The notes under the pieces were generated by a model, which worked only from the letters and a program-made list of their open reading frames with translations, had not been told where the DNA came from and did not search any database. A stretch of 13,403 nt of DNA from Rhodoferax sp. (GTDB taxonomy: Bacteria; Pseudomonadota; Gammaproteobacteria; Burkholderiales; Burkholderiaceae_C): the NCBI GenBank assembly GCA_030833685.1, contig JAURGS010000045.1, positions 1-13,403 on the forward strand, given 5' to 3'. Positions within the stretch are counted from its first letter, which is position 1. Each line of letters begins with the position of its first letter. The translations under genes were made by a program, and so were the position numbers. Positions 1-6,892 of this stretch are shown here, in pieces.

Positions 1-255
1 CCTGGGCAGGGAGCCCAGCCGAACCAAGTCATCAACCGTGGGTTCGCGCACGTCCTCGCTGTCGGGGTGCACTCCGGCAGTCGCCCACAAATGGGGATGG
101 TCCAGGGCCAGCTGGTGGACGCTGTCAAACTCTTCGAGCGTGACGCTGATACACAGGGCGCGACTGACCTGCGCCTGTTCCATCGCCTGCAGAATCGACG
201 CCAGGTCAGACTGAAGTTCGGGGAAATTGAGATGGCAGTGCGAATCCGTGAACAT
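1..255 (-). CDS. tatD: TatD family metal-dependent hydrolase, partial (N-terminal 85 residues)
   Basis: The gene runs off the left edge; only the first 85 codons are present. The frame is open to the last base of the window. The protein starts MFTDSHCHLNF, and the HxH pair (His6, His8) is the metal-binding motif at the end of the first strand of the TatD TIM barrel. A second typical TatD block, AGVHPD, lies near residues 60-65. TatD proteins are cytoplasmic deoxyribonucleases or phosphoesterases of the amidohydrolase superfamily, usually about 260 residues. The ATG lies 6 bases after the pilZ stop, so it is the last visible gene of the mltG-tmk-holB-pilZ-tatD operon. No clear Shine-Dalgarno precedes it, which suits translational coupling. 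Substrate is not determinable here. Confidence 0.9.
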   Translation of the reverse strand, partial: MFTDSHCHLNFPELQSDLASILQAMEQAQVSRALCISVTLEEFDSVHQLALDHPHLWATAGVHPDSEDVREPTVDDLVRLGSLPR

Positions 256-261
256 GCGCCA

Positions 262-645
262 TCAGATGGTCTGTGTCGCCCGCTCTGAGGCCAGGTGGGC
301 ACCCAGAATTTGCTCGATTCGGATCTTGAGCAGGTTCGCTTTTTCGTTTTTCGGGAACTGCACGCCAATGCCCTGGGTGCGGTTGGACGTGGACTTCGCA
401 GGCGTCACCCAAGCTACTTTGCCCGCCACCGGGTAGCGTTGGGGATCATCGGGCAGCGTGACCAGCACATAGACCGATTCACCCAGACGGTAGTCCCGGG
501 TTGTCGGAATGAACAGGCCACCGTCGGTGAAGATCGGCATATACGCCGCGTACAGGGCAGACTTCTCCTTGATCGCCAGCTGAATGACGCTCGGGCGGGC
601 AACACCCCCCGATTCAGGCACAGCAGGATTTTCGGACGCACTCAT
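262..645 (-). CDS. pilZ: PilZ domain protein, type IV pilus assembly
   Basis: A 127-residue protein of the founding PilZ type, as in Pseudomonas PilZ, needed for type IV pilus assembly through partners such as PilB and FimX (established for that family). Seen here: the block LYAAYMP (31-37) followed by GGLFIPT (42-48), then YRLGE, a PVAGKVAWVTP strand pair (72-82) and GIGVQF (92-97). The RxxxR c-di-GMP motif found in receptor PilZ domains is not seen, as expected for this non-binding subfamily. The start is the ATG at 643-645, which overlaps the holB stop as ATGA. An open frame continues 37 codons upstream inside holB, but that extension is not PilZ-like. The holB-pilZ-tatD order is common in beta- and gammaproteobacteria. 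No pilus genes are in the window. Confidence 0.9.
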   Translation of the reverse strand: MSASENPAVPESGGVARPSVIQLAIKEKSALYAAYMPIFTDGGLFIPTTRDYRLGESVYVLVTLPDDPQRYPVAGKVAWVTPAKSTSNRTQGIGVQFPKNEKANLLKIRIEQILGAHLASERATQTI

Positions 646-1646
646 GAACCTGAGTTTAGGGCTATTTGCGCCTGGCTGACCAGAGCCTCCTGCATCAAGC
701 CCACGTTGAAAGGGTGCTCGCTGGTTCTCTGACTTGCTGACAGCGCCTTGGACCATGCACCCAGGGAAGACCAGCTCGCACCAGAGGGCAAATCACCGGC
801 ATCAAAAAATCGAGGGGATGCACCGGCGTGAACAAGCAAAAGGTCATGACAAATTTTTTGCAGCACATCAATGGTTTGCACCGGCGTGCAGTCCTTGAAC
901 ACGGCAACATCGCCCTGCGCCACCGCTTTGGGTATGCGTGACCAGATCCTGGCCAGGTCCGAAAAGGCCATGGCCTCCTGGGGCCGCCCACCTGCCGCTT
1001 GCAGCATGATGCGGGCATCCGACTGGGGCATTCCCTGCCCAAGCAGCCAGGCCATAGCCTGAGCCGGCTCAGGCCATGTCAAAACATGGTGCTGGCAGCG
1101 ACTGCGAATAGTCGGCAGCAGCTGGTGCGATGATTCCGTGGCCAACACAAAGCGCACATTGCCCGGCGGCTCCTCGAGCGTTTTAAGCAAGGCATTGGCG
1201 GTGTAAACATTCATCCGCTCGGCCGGATACACCACCACCACCTGACCATGACCGCGCGCGCTGGTTCTCTGGGTGAATTCCAGCGCGTCGCGCATCGCGT
1301 CAATGCGAATTTCCCGGCTTGGCTTTCGCTTTTTGGCGTCAATATCATCCTGGGCCTTTTCCCCCAGCGGCCAGCCCCAAGCCAGCATCGCCGACTCTGG
1401 CATCAGCACACATAAATCGGCATGCGTGTGGACATCGATCGCGTGACAGCTAGCGCAAGTACCACAAGCGCCTTGCGCTGTGGAGCGCTCGCACAACCAC
1501 GCCCGCGCCAAAGCGAGTGCCAAATCCATGTGCCCCAGACCGGATGGGCCTTGCAACAACCACGCATGCCCGCGCTGGGCCAAGAGCACCTCCGTCTGCG
1601 CTGCAATCCAAGGTGGCGGCAAATAGACTGTCGAGTCTTCGCTCAT
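642..1646 (-). CDS. holB: DNA polymerase III subunit delta' (clamp loader)
   Basis: 334 residues, the length I recall for E. coli HolB. Delta' is the stator subunit of the clamp loader that opens the beta sliding clamp for replication. Visible features: a degenerate P-loop GPSGLGH (33-39) without the Walker Lys, as usual for non-hydrolysing delta'; a zinc module with cysteines 52, 61, 64 and 67 in the family spacing C-x8-C-x2-C-x2-C; the block NALLKTLEEPP (151-161); and the SRC motif at 182-184. I chose the ATG at 1644-1646 because it forms an ATGA overlap with the tmk stop and gives the family N-terminus (MSEDSTVYLPPPW). Upstream in-frame starts lie inside tmk and add 15 unconserved residues. 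The stop overlaps the pilZ start in the same way. Confidence 0.95.
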   Translation of the reverse strand: MSEDSTVYLPPPWIAAQTEVLLAQRGHAWLLQGPSGLGHMDLALALARAWLCERSTAQGACGTCASCHAIDVHTHADLCVLMPESAMLAWGWPLGEKAQDDIDAKKRKPSREIRIDAMRDALEFTQRTSARGHGQVVVVYPAERMNVYTANALLKTLEEPPGNVRFVLATESSHQLLPTIRSRCQHHVLTWPEPAQAMAWLLGQGMPQSDARIMLQAAGGRPQEAMAFSDLARIWSRIPKAVAQGDVAVFKDCTPVQTIDVLQKICHDLLLVHAGASPRFFDAGDLPSGASWSSLGAWSKALSASQRTSEHPFNVGLMQEALVSQAQIALNSGS

Positions 1647-2287
1647 GGCAACCATGCCCTGTCGCGCACCGCAGCCAGCACATCGGACCAAACGGCCTGG
1701 CGTGACTGCGCCGCATCAATTTGTGCGAAGCGATGCGGTGCATTCGAATGCCGGCGCAAATACGCTTGCCGCACCTTGGTAAAAAAACCGAGTGACTCTG
1801 ATTCAAACTTGTCAGGAGCCCTGGCCCCCTGCAGGCGCTGGGCTGCCACAGCAGGATCCAGATCAAACCAGATCGTCAGCGCAGGCTCAAGCAACACCGG
1901 ACCTGCCGGCCCATCGCGCATCTGTACCAAGCGCTCCAGCCAGGCCAGAGTTTCCCAATCAAAACCCCGTCCGCCACCTTGGTAGGCGAAGGTCGCGTCG
2001 GTGAAGCGGTCACACAGAACCACTTCGCCGCGCTGCAAGGCCGGCTCAATGCAACGCTGCAGATGATCCCGGCGTGACGCGAAAACAAGCAATGCCTCGG
2101 TCATCGCATCCATGTCCTCATTGAGCACCAGGGCGCGCAAACGCTCTGCCAGGTCCGTGCCCCCCGGTTCCCGCGAGCAGGTCACCACCCTGCCCGCGGC
2201 CTCAAACGCTTTGGCAAGACTCTGAATATGCGTGCTTTTCCCCGCACCGTCGATGCCTTCAAAGCTGATGAAAATGCCATCATTCAT
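1643..2287 (-). CDS. tmk: Thymidylate (dTMP) kinase
   Basis: 214 residues, normal for bacterial thymidylate kinase, which phosphorylates dTMP to dTDP with ATP in the dTTP pathway. The P-loop is FEGIDGAGKST (9-19). The EPGGT substrate-binding loop is at 40-44. The DR(Y/F) motif appears as DRF (93-95), followed by TDATFAYQGGGRG, a typical Tmk signature. A basic lid segment (about 151-160, RLQGARAPDK) lies before the C-terminal helices. The ATG at 2285-2287 lies 5 bases after the mltG stop and the gene's own stop overlaps the holB start, so all three are probably one transcript. No strong ribosome binding site precedes the ATG. The tmk-holB linkage is widespread in proteobacteria. Confidence 0.96.
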   Translation of the reverse strand: MNDGIFISFEGIDGAGKSTHIQSLAKAFEAAGRVVTCSREPGGTDLAERLRALVLNEDMDAMTEALLVFASRRDHLQRCIEPALQRGEVVLCDRFTDATFAYQGGGRGFDWETLAWLERLVQMRDGPAGPVLLEPALTIWFDLDPAVAAQRLQGARAPDKFESESLGFFTKVRQAYLRRHSNAPHRFAQIDAAQSRQAVWSDVLAAVRDRAWLP

Positions 2288-2292
2288 GGGTG

Positions 2293-3306
2293 TTATCGCC
2301 GCTCATTGCCCGGGGGTTTGGGTTGTTGACGCCGCTGGTAGCGGTTGACAGCCCGATTGTGCGCCTCCAGCGTCTCGCTGAACTCACTGCTGCCGTCACC
2401 CCGGGCGACGAAATACAGGGCCTTGGTCTGTGCCGGGCGCGCTGCTGCCATGAGCGAGGCCTGGCCTGGCATGGCAATCGGCGTGGGGGGCAGCCCCACG
2501 CGGGTATAGGTGTTCCAAGGCGTGTCCTTTTGAAGATCGCGCCGCCGCAAATTGCCGTCAAAGGCTTCCCCCATGCCGTAAATCACCGTCGGGTCAGTTT
2601 GCAAAGGCATGCCACGTTTCAACCGGTTGTGAAACACGCCGGCTACCAAGGGTCGATCCGCCCCGAGCCCTGTTTCTTTCTCAACAATGCTGGCCAAAAT
2701 TAACAGTTCGCCTGGATCGCGCAGCACAGAGTCCGGCGTGCGCGCCGACCAGGCTTGCTCAAGTTGCCGATCCATGGCCTGCAGCGCTGCAGACAACACC
2801 TCCAGATCGCTGCCACCTTTGGGGTAACGGTAGGTGTCCGGGAAAAAGCGTCCCTCAGGCAACTGGCCTTGCCTGCCCAGCTTGGCCATGAGCGCTGCGC
2901 TTGACAGCTCGCCCGATGCCAGCTGCAGGTCAGCGGCGCCGGCCAGGGCTTGTTGAATTTGAGAGAAAGTCCACCCTTCCAATAACGTGACCTGGCGCTC
3001 GGCGCGCTCACCCTTAACCAACTTGGACAAGAGTGCGCGCGGGGTCAAACCGGCGGTCAGCTCGTAAGTGCCAGCCTGAATCCGGCGCGCCTGCCCCGAC
3101 AACCTGAACCAGGCGTACAAAGCCCAGGGCGAAGTCTGTACGCCGTCAGAGACGGCCTGCAGCGCAACCTGTCGCGCCGCCATGCCCGGTGCAATCTTCA
3201 GGTCAACAACAGCCTGGCGCAAGGCTAAGGGTTGCTCCAACCACCAAAGCGCACCCCCAAACGCCGTGAGCGCGAGCACCAACAATCCGACGGCAAGTCG
3301 ACGCAC
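2293..3306 (-). CDS. mltG: Endolytic murein transglycosylase (YceG/MltG)
   Basis: 337 residues from the start chosen here, near the length I recall for E. coli MltG (about 340). MltG is an inner-membrane lytic transglycosylase that cuts nascent glycan strands and so terminates peptidoglycan chain growth. One N-terminal membrane segment (about 4-23, hydrophobic, ending GGALWWL) is followed by a LysM-like region and the YceG catalytic domain. The LASIVEKET block carries the catalytic Glu (about residue 209). Downstream are HNRL, the DPTVIYG block and the C-terminal NTYTRVGLPPTPIAMPG block (about 265-281). I use the GTG at 3304-3306, which places the membrane anchor directly at the N-terminus. 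An in-frame GTG at 3385-3387 would add 27 residues and run almost to the ygfZ ATG. It is first in the operon. Confidence 0.92.
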   Translation of the reverse strand: MRRLAVGLLVLALTAFGGALWWLEQPLALRQAVVDLKIAPGMAARQVALQAVSDGVQTSPWALYAWFRLSGQARRIQAGTYELTAGLTPRALLSKLVKGERAERQVTLLEGWTFSQIQQALAGAADLQLASGELSSAALMAKLGRQGQLPEGRFFPDTYRYPKGGSDLEVLSAALQAMDRQLEQAWSARTPDSVLRDPGELLILASIVEKETGLGADRPLVAGVFHNRLKRGMPLQTDPTVIYGMGEAFDGNLRRRDLQKDTPWNTYTRVGLPPTPIAMPGQASLMAAARPAQTKALYFVARGDGSSEFSETLEAHNRAVNRYQRRQQPKPPGNERR

Positions 3307-3401
3307 AACCCTTGTGTTCCCTGGATTTCGAAGCGGGCATGATAATCGCAGCCCCGATTTGCCCTGGCCTACACACGGCTCCCGCACAGAAACCCTAAGA
3401 C
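3307..3401. promoter_or_regulatory. Divergent mltG/ygfZ intergenic region, candidate overlapping -10 boxes
   Basis: These 95 bases separate the diverging mltG and ygfZ genes and should hold both promoters. Two -10-like hexamers overlap: GATAAT on the plus strand (3341-3346) and TATCAT on the minus strand (3344-3339). Neither has a good -35 at 16-18 bases, so the assignment is weak. If both are used, polymerase could occupy only one side at a time. The mltG leader would be about 25 bases and the ygfZ leader about 50. Confidence 0.25.
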
Positions 3402-4319
3402 ATGAACAACCACCTTCACGGCATCAACCTGATTCAGGATTTGGGCGTCCTTCGCGCGCAGGGGCCGGACGCCGCCTCGTTTTTACACAACCAGTTGACT
3501 AACGACTTTTTGCATTTAGGCCCCGGACAAGCCCGGTTGGCTGGCTTTTGCAACGCCAAAGGCCGACTGCAAGCCAGTTTGATTGGTCTGAGCGCTGGCC
3601 CTGAAGAGATCCTACTGATCTGCCACTCCAGTCTCTTAGCCGCCACCCTCAAGCGCTTATCGATGTTTGTCCTGCGTGCCAAAGTCAAGCTCAGCGATGC
3701 GAGCAATGCGTACCGCATCTGGGGCCTGATGGGGCAGGCTGCACAAACCATCCTCGGGCAGGCCGACAGCACGCCGTGGCAACGCCATGACAGCCAATGG
3801 GGCATGGGTATTGCGCTCTACCCAGGCGCCATGACTGCGCGTGCGCTGCTGCTGGCTCCAACTGACTGCGCCCCACCCCCTGCACAGACCCTGGCACCCG
3901 GCTTATGGGAATGGGCGGACGTTCGCTCTGGTGTGGCCACCGTGAGCCAAGCGGTGTTCGAGGCCTTCGTGCCCCAAATGCTCAATTACGAGTCGTTGGG
4001 CGGCGTGAACTTCAAAAAAGGCTGTTACCCCGGGCAGGAAGTGGTCGCTCGCAGCCAATTCAGAGGCACGCTCAAACGACGTGCCTACCTGGCCTGGTGC
4101 AACAGCCCGCTGAAAGCCGGCGACGAGGTCTTCGAAACGGGGCAGGATCAGCCCTGCGGCACCGTGGTTCAAGCAGCCACCGCGCCGGCTGGGGGCTGCG
4201 ACGCGATCGTGTCCATGCAAGTCAGTGCATTCGATAGCGGCCTGGTTCGCCTGTCCAGCCCGCACGGCGAGGCTTTGCAGCTCGAGGCTACGCCCTACCC
4301 TTTGCTGGCAGACATCTGA
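3402..4319 (+). CDS. ygfZ: YgfZ family folate-binding protein (GcvT-like, Fe-S/tRNA maturation)
   Basis: 305 residues. YgfZ proteins resemble the T protein of the glycine cleavage system. They bind tetrahydrofolate and support assembly or repair of certain Fe-S enzymes, including MiaB-type tRNA modification (known for E. coli YgfZ). The diagnostic motif KGCYPGQE is at residues 206-213, with the conserved Cys at 208, followed by VVARSQFRGTLKRR as in the family. The N-terminal HNQLTND block (about 29-35) matches the GcvT-like fold and the position of the family 'FLQGQLTND' segment. The start ATG is the first in the frame and agrees with the family N-terminus, which begins a few residues before the 'GVLRAQGPDAASFLH' block. 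It diverges from mltG and seems to be monocistronic. Confidence 0.92.
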   Translation: MNNHLHGINLIQDLGVLRAQGPDAASFLHNQLTNDFLHLGPGQARLAGFCNAKGRLQASLIGLSAGPEEILLICHSSLLAATLKRLSMFVLRAKVKLSDASNAYRIWGLMGQAAQTILGQADSTPWQRHDSQWGMGIALYPGAMTARALLLAPTDCAPPPAQTLAPGLWEWADVRSGVATVSQAVFEAFVPQMLNYESLGGVNFKKGCYPGQEVVARSQFRGTLKRRAYLAWCNSPLKAGDEVFETGQDQPCGTVVQAATAPAGGCDAIVSMQVSAFDSGLVRLSSPHGEALQLEATPYPLLADI

Positions 4320-4323
4320 CATC

Positions 4324-4349
4324 GCGCAAGGCAAGCGCCACGCTTGCGC
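4324..4349 (+). other. Hairpin after ygfZ, possible weak terminator
   Basis: Just after the ygfZ stop, GCAAGCG (4331-4337) pairs perfectly with CGCTTGC (4341-4347) around a three-base loop. An alternative outer pairing is GCGCAAG (4324-4330) with CTTGCGC (4343-4349). No T-run follows, so this is not a standard intrinsic terminator. It may mark the 3' end of ygfZ mRNA or be chance in GC-rich DNA. The rest of the ygfZ/gbd gap shows no convincing promoter. Confidence 0.3.
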
Positions 4350-4458
4350 ATTCCATGCCAAAGGGCAGGCGCAACCCCCGCGCAGCATCTCGCGTCGCCT
4401 GGCGAGAAGTTTGCAAGTCTTGTTACAGTTTGCGCTTCCACGCTAACCGAGAGCCACC

Positions 4459-5595
4459 ATGGCACTGATCAACTACATCACACAAGTTCAGATTGACTTC
4501 GGAGCCATCAGCTTGCTCAGCGCCGAGTGCGAACGCAACCACATAGCCCGACCGCTGATCATCACAGACGCTGGTGTCGTGGCCGCCGGCATCACGCAAC
4601 GCGCCCTGAACGCATTAGGAAGACGCGACTGCCCGGTCTTTGACCAAACACCGTCCAACCCCACTGAGGCGGCGGTGCGCCAGGCCAGCGATATGTACCG
4701 CCAAAACGGTTGTGACGGCCTGATCGCGGTTGGCGGCGGGTCCTCCATTGACTGCGCCAAGGGCGTGGCCATCGCCGCCACCCACCCCGGGCCTTTAAGC
4801 CACTACGCCACCATTGAGGGCGGATCTGGGCGTATTACCGACGGGGTTGCGCCGCTGATCGCGATTCCCACGACGGCCGGCACGGGCAGCGAAGTCGCGC
4901 GCGGCGCCATCATCATCGTTGACGATGGCCGCAAACTGGGTTTCCACTCCTGGTACCTGGTGCCCAAGTCCGCAATTTGTGATCCCGAACTCACCTTGGG
5001 GCTGCCCCCAGGCCTGACGGCGGCAACCGGCATGGATGCGGTTGCACACTGCATGGAAACCTTTATGGCACCAGCCTTTAACCCACCGGCAGACGGCATC
5101 GGACTCGACGGCCTGCAGCGCGCGTGGGCGCACATCGAGCGCGCAACGAATGAGGGCACAGACCGCGAGGCCAGGCTGCAAATGATGAGCGCGTCCATGC
5201 AGGGCGCCATGGCATTCCAAAAAGGCCTGGGTTGCGTTCACTCGCTCAGCCACAGCCTGGGTGGTGTCAACCCCCGTCTGCATCACGGCACGCTCAACGC
5301 CTTGTTTCTGCCAGCCGTGATCGCATTCAATGCCAAGGCACCCAGCGTCATCAAGGAAAACAGGTTGGCGCGCATGGCCGTGGCCATGGGCTTGGCGGCA
5401 GACGCCCATATTGGCGATGCCATTAAAGACATGAACGCACGCCTGGGGCTTCCCAGCGGGCTTGGCGCACTTGGCGTGACCGAGCGTCAATTCGATGCTG
5501 TCATCAAAGGCGCCATGGCAGACCACTGTCACAAAACCAATCCACGCCTGGCCACTGCAGACGACTACCGTGAGATGCTCACCTACGCCATGTAA
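4459..5595 (+). CDS. gbd: Iron-containing alcohol dehydrogenase, 4-hydroxybutyrate dehydrogenase type
   Basis: 378 residues of the iron-dependent (type III) alcohol dehydrogenase family. Cofactor-binding blocks are VGGGSSIDCAK (91-101) and PTTAGTGSEVARGA (137-150). Likely metal ligands are Asp193 and His197 (GMDAVAH), His261 in GCVHSLSH and His276 in HHGTLNA, aligned by eye with FucO. The whole protein, including ECER near the N-terminus, the TPSNPTEA block, FHSW (162-165), AFNPPADGI (206-214) and the terminal DHCHKTNP (355-362), closely resembles my memory of Cupriavidus necator 4-hydroxybutyrate dehydrogenase, which oxidises 4-hydroxybutyrate to succinate semialdehyde with NAD. That assignment is from memory, not a search. 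No other 4-hydroxybutyrate gene is nearby, so it looks monocistronic. The 171 bases after it hold only a short inverted repeat (GCCCGT/ACGGGC, 5655-5677) without a T-run. Confidence 0.88.
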   Translation: MALINYITQVQIDFGAISLLSAECERNHIARPLIITDAGVVAAGITQRALNALGRRDCPVFDQTPSNPTEAAVRQASDMYRQNGCDGLIAVGGGSSIDCAKGVAIAATHPGPLSHYATIEGGSGRITDGVAPLIAIPTTAGTGSEVARGAIIIVDDGRKLGFHSWYLVPKSAICDPELTLGLPPGLTAATGMDAVAHCMETFMAPAFNPPADGIGLDGLQRAWAHIERATNEGTDREARLQMMSASMQGAMAFQKGLGCVHSLSHSLGGVNPRLHHGTLNALFLPAVIAFNAKAPSVIKENRLARMAVAMGLAADAHIGDAIKDMNARLGLPSGLGALGVTERQFDAVIKGAMADHCHKTNPRLATADDYREMLTYAM

Positions 5596-5766
5596 GCCCA
5601 TCAAGCCGCTGGCACTCAAAACGCTCCTAAAGACCCAACAGGTTTGTCACCCTGGCCCGTATCAAACCCCAACGGGCAATCAACCGATCAGGCCGCGCGC
5701 TAAACTGAAGCGACTTGAGACAACGTTATTCATACGCCTTTGGCGCAACCCAACTCTGCCCAGACC

Positions 5767-6222
5767 ATGACGATTTACGACACCCTGAAACAACTCCAGA
5801 TCGACCTGCCGCCCTTGGCCATCCCTGCGGCAGCTTACGTGCCCTACGTACAAAGCGGAAAACTGATTTTTGTCAGTGGGCACATCGCCAAAAAAGACGG
5901 CAAGCCTTGGGTTGGCCAGCTTGGCAAGACCATGGGCACCGAGGAGGGCAAAGCGGCGGCTCGCGCCATTGCCATTGACCTGTTGGGAACCTTACACGCT
6001 GCCACCGGGGACCTGAATAAAGTGCATCGCATCGTCAAGCTGATGTCGCTTGTCAATTCCAGCAGTGATTTCACCGAACAACACCTGGTCACCAATGGGG
6101 CCAGTGAACTATTCGGCCAGGTCTTTGCCGACAAAGGGGCGCACGCGCGCAGCGCGTTTGGCGTGGCGCAGATTCCTTTGGGTGCTTGCGTCGAGATTGA
6201 GATGATTGTCGAGCTGGCCTAA
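5767..6222 (+). CDS. RidA/YjgF/YER057c/UK114 family protein
   Basis: 151 residues, a little longer than E. coli RidA (128). RidA-type proteins hydrolyse reactive enamine/imine intermediates such as 2-aminoacrylate, protecting PLP enzymes; several subfamilies do other jobs. By eye, Arg128 in HARSAFGVAQIP aligns with the RidA Arg105 needed for imine deaminase activity, and Glu143 in CVEIEMIVEL aligns with Glu120, with the same 15-residue spacing, so deaminase activity is plausible. The N-terminal IYDTLKQLQIDLPPLAIPAAAYVPYV block and the internal VSGHIAKKDGKPWVGQLG block mark the longer RidA subfamily rather than RidA itself. The start is the ATG at 5767; a TTG nine codons upstream is less likely. 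No operon partner is visible, and it converges on the isochorismatase gene. Confidence 0.9.
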   Translation: MTIYDTLKQLQIDLPPLAIPAAAYVPYVQSGKLIFVSGHIAKKDGKPWVGQLGKTMGTEEGKAAARAIAIDLLGTLHAATGDLNKVHRIVKLMSLVNSSSDFTEQHLVTNGASELFGQVFADKGAHARSAFGVAQIPLGACVEIEMIVELA

Positions 6223-6272
6223 ACCGGATCTCCCGACGCCTCAAGGCTGAGGACTGGCAGGCTGCACGACGC

Positions 6273-6878
6273 TTAGCCCTTGACCAGGCTCAGCACCTGG
6301 GGAAACAGCGGATGCTCGGCGCTGCCGAGCCACTCAAACAAAACCATTTCGGTGCTGACCAGCTCGGCGCCGGCGCTTGCCAGACGGTCAAATGCGGCGT
6401 CACGGTTGCGCTCGGTCAGCGAACTGCTGGCATCTGTCACCACCCACACCTCAAACTCATCTTCAAGCAAATGCAGCGCGGTCTGCAGCAGGCAGACATG
6501 GGCTTCGCAGCCGGCCATCACGATGCTGTCGCGCCCGGCGGGCTGGGCTGGCGGCTTTTGCAAATGTTTTGGCAAGCTGCGGGCATTACCCGTCGCCACT
6601 GGCGCCGGCGGCCTGAGCAACTCAGACAGCCCTTCTTCGACTGCACTGAAATGCATCTTGGGCAGGGTCTGTCGGTAGAGGCCGCGCAGCTCTGGCGGCG
6701 TCTGGCCTAGGCTTTGGGGCGCGTGTTCGGTTCCCCAAACCGGTACTTTGAACAAATGGGCCGCCTTGGCCAGTCGAACGGCGTTGGCGAGCACCATGTC
6801 TGATTCGAACAAAGCCTGCAGCATTCGAGGCTGGTAGTCCACCAGGACCAGTTGCGATGATTGGGCGCTTAACAACAT
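6273..6878 (-). CDS. Isochorismatase-fold cysteine hydrolase (YcaC-like)
   Basis: 201 residues. This superfamily uses an Asp-Lys-Cys triad to hydrolyse amides or related bonds; members include nicotinamidases, N-carbamoylsarcosine amidases and many uncharacterised YcaC-like enzymes. The triad can be placed as Asp14 (VLVDYQPRML), Lys74 (LPKMHFSA) and Cys129 (GCEAHVCLLQTA, 123-134), followed by the VVTDAS block (146-151). A Pro-rich stretch at about 90-115 separates the Lys and Cys halves and looks like a lineage-specific loop. The physiological substrate cannot be read from the sequence. The ATG lies 14 bases after the stop of the upstream oxidoreductase gene, so the two are probably co-transcribed. 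It converges with the RidA-family gene across 50 bases containing a short CCTCA/TGAGG hairpin (6239-6252). Confidence 0.9.
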   Translation of the reverse strand: MLLSAQSSQLVLVDYQPRMLQALFESDMVLANAVRLAKAAHLFKVPVWGTEHAPQSLGQTPPELRGLYRQTLPKMHFSAVEEGLSELLRPPAPVATGNARSLPKHLQKPPAQPAGRDSIVMAGCEAHVCLLQTALHLLEDEFEVWVVTDASSSLTERNRDAAFDRLASAGAELVSTEMVLFEWLGSAEHPLFPQVLSLVKG

Positions 6879-6892
6879 GCCTGATCGCTGAC

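Noticed and set aside
262..756. A longer PilZ protein starting at 756
   Set aside because: The extra 37 residues lie inside holB and are not PilZ-like; the ATGA overlap at 642-645 marks the natural start.
721..1270. The 12-base direct repeat CGCTGGTTCTCT at 719-730 and 1259-1270
   Set aside because: Both copies lie in holB and encode the short peptide QRTS in the same frame. Coincidental codon use, not a mobile or recombination site.
4401..4458. A sigma-70 promoter for the dehydrogenase (TTGCAA at 4411-4416, TACAGT at 4424-4429)
   Set aside because: The hexamers are only 7 bases apart, and no alternative partners at 16-18 bases were found.
4795..5619. A 274-codon minus-strand open frame opposite the 4-hydroxybutyrate dehydrogenase gene
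   Set aside because: Antisense shadow; the plus strand encodes an intact enzyme with all motifs, while the antisense product is unrecognisable.
5655..5677. GCCCGT/ACGGGC inverted repeat after the dehydrogenase gene as a terminator
   Set aside because: Only six pairs, an 11-base loop and no T-run on the plus strand.
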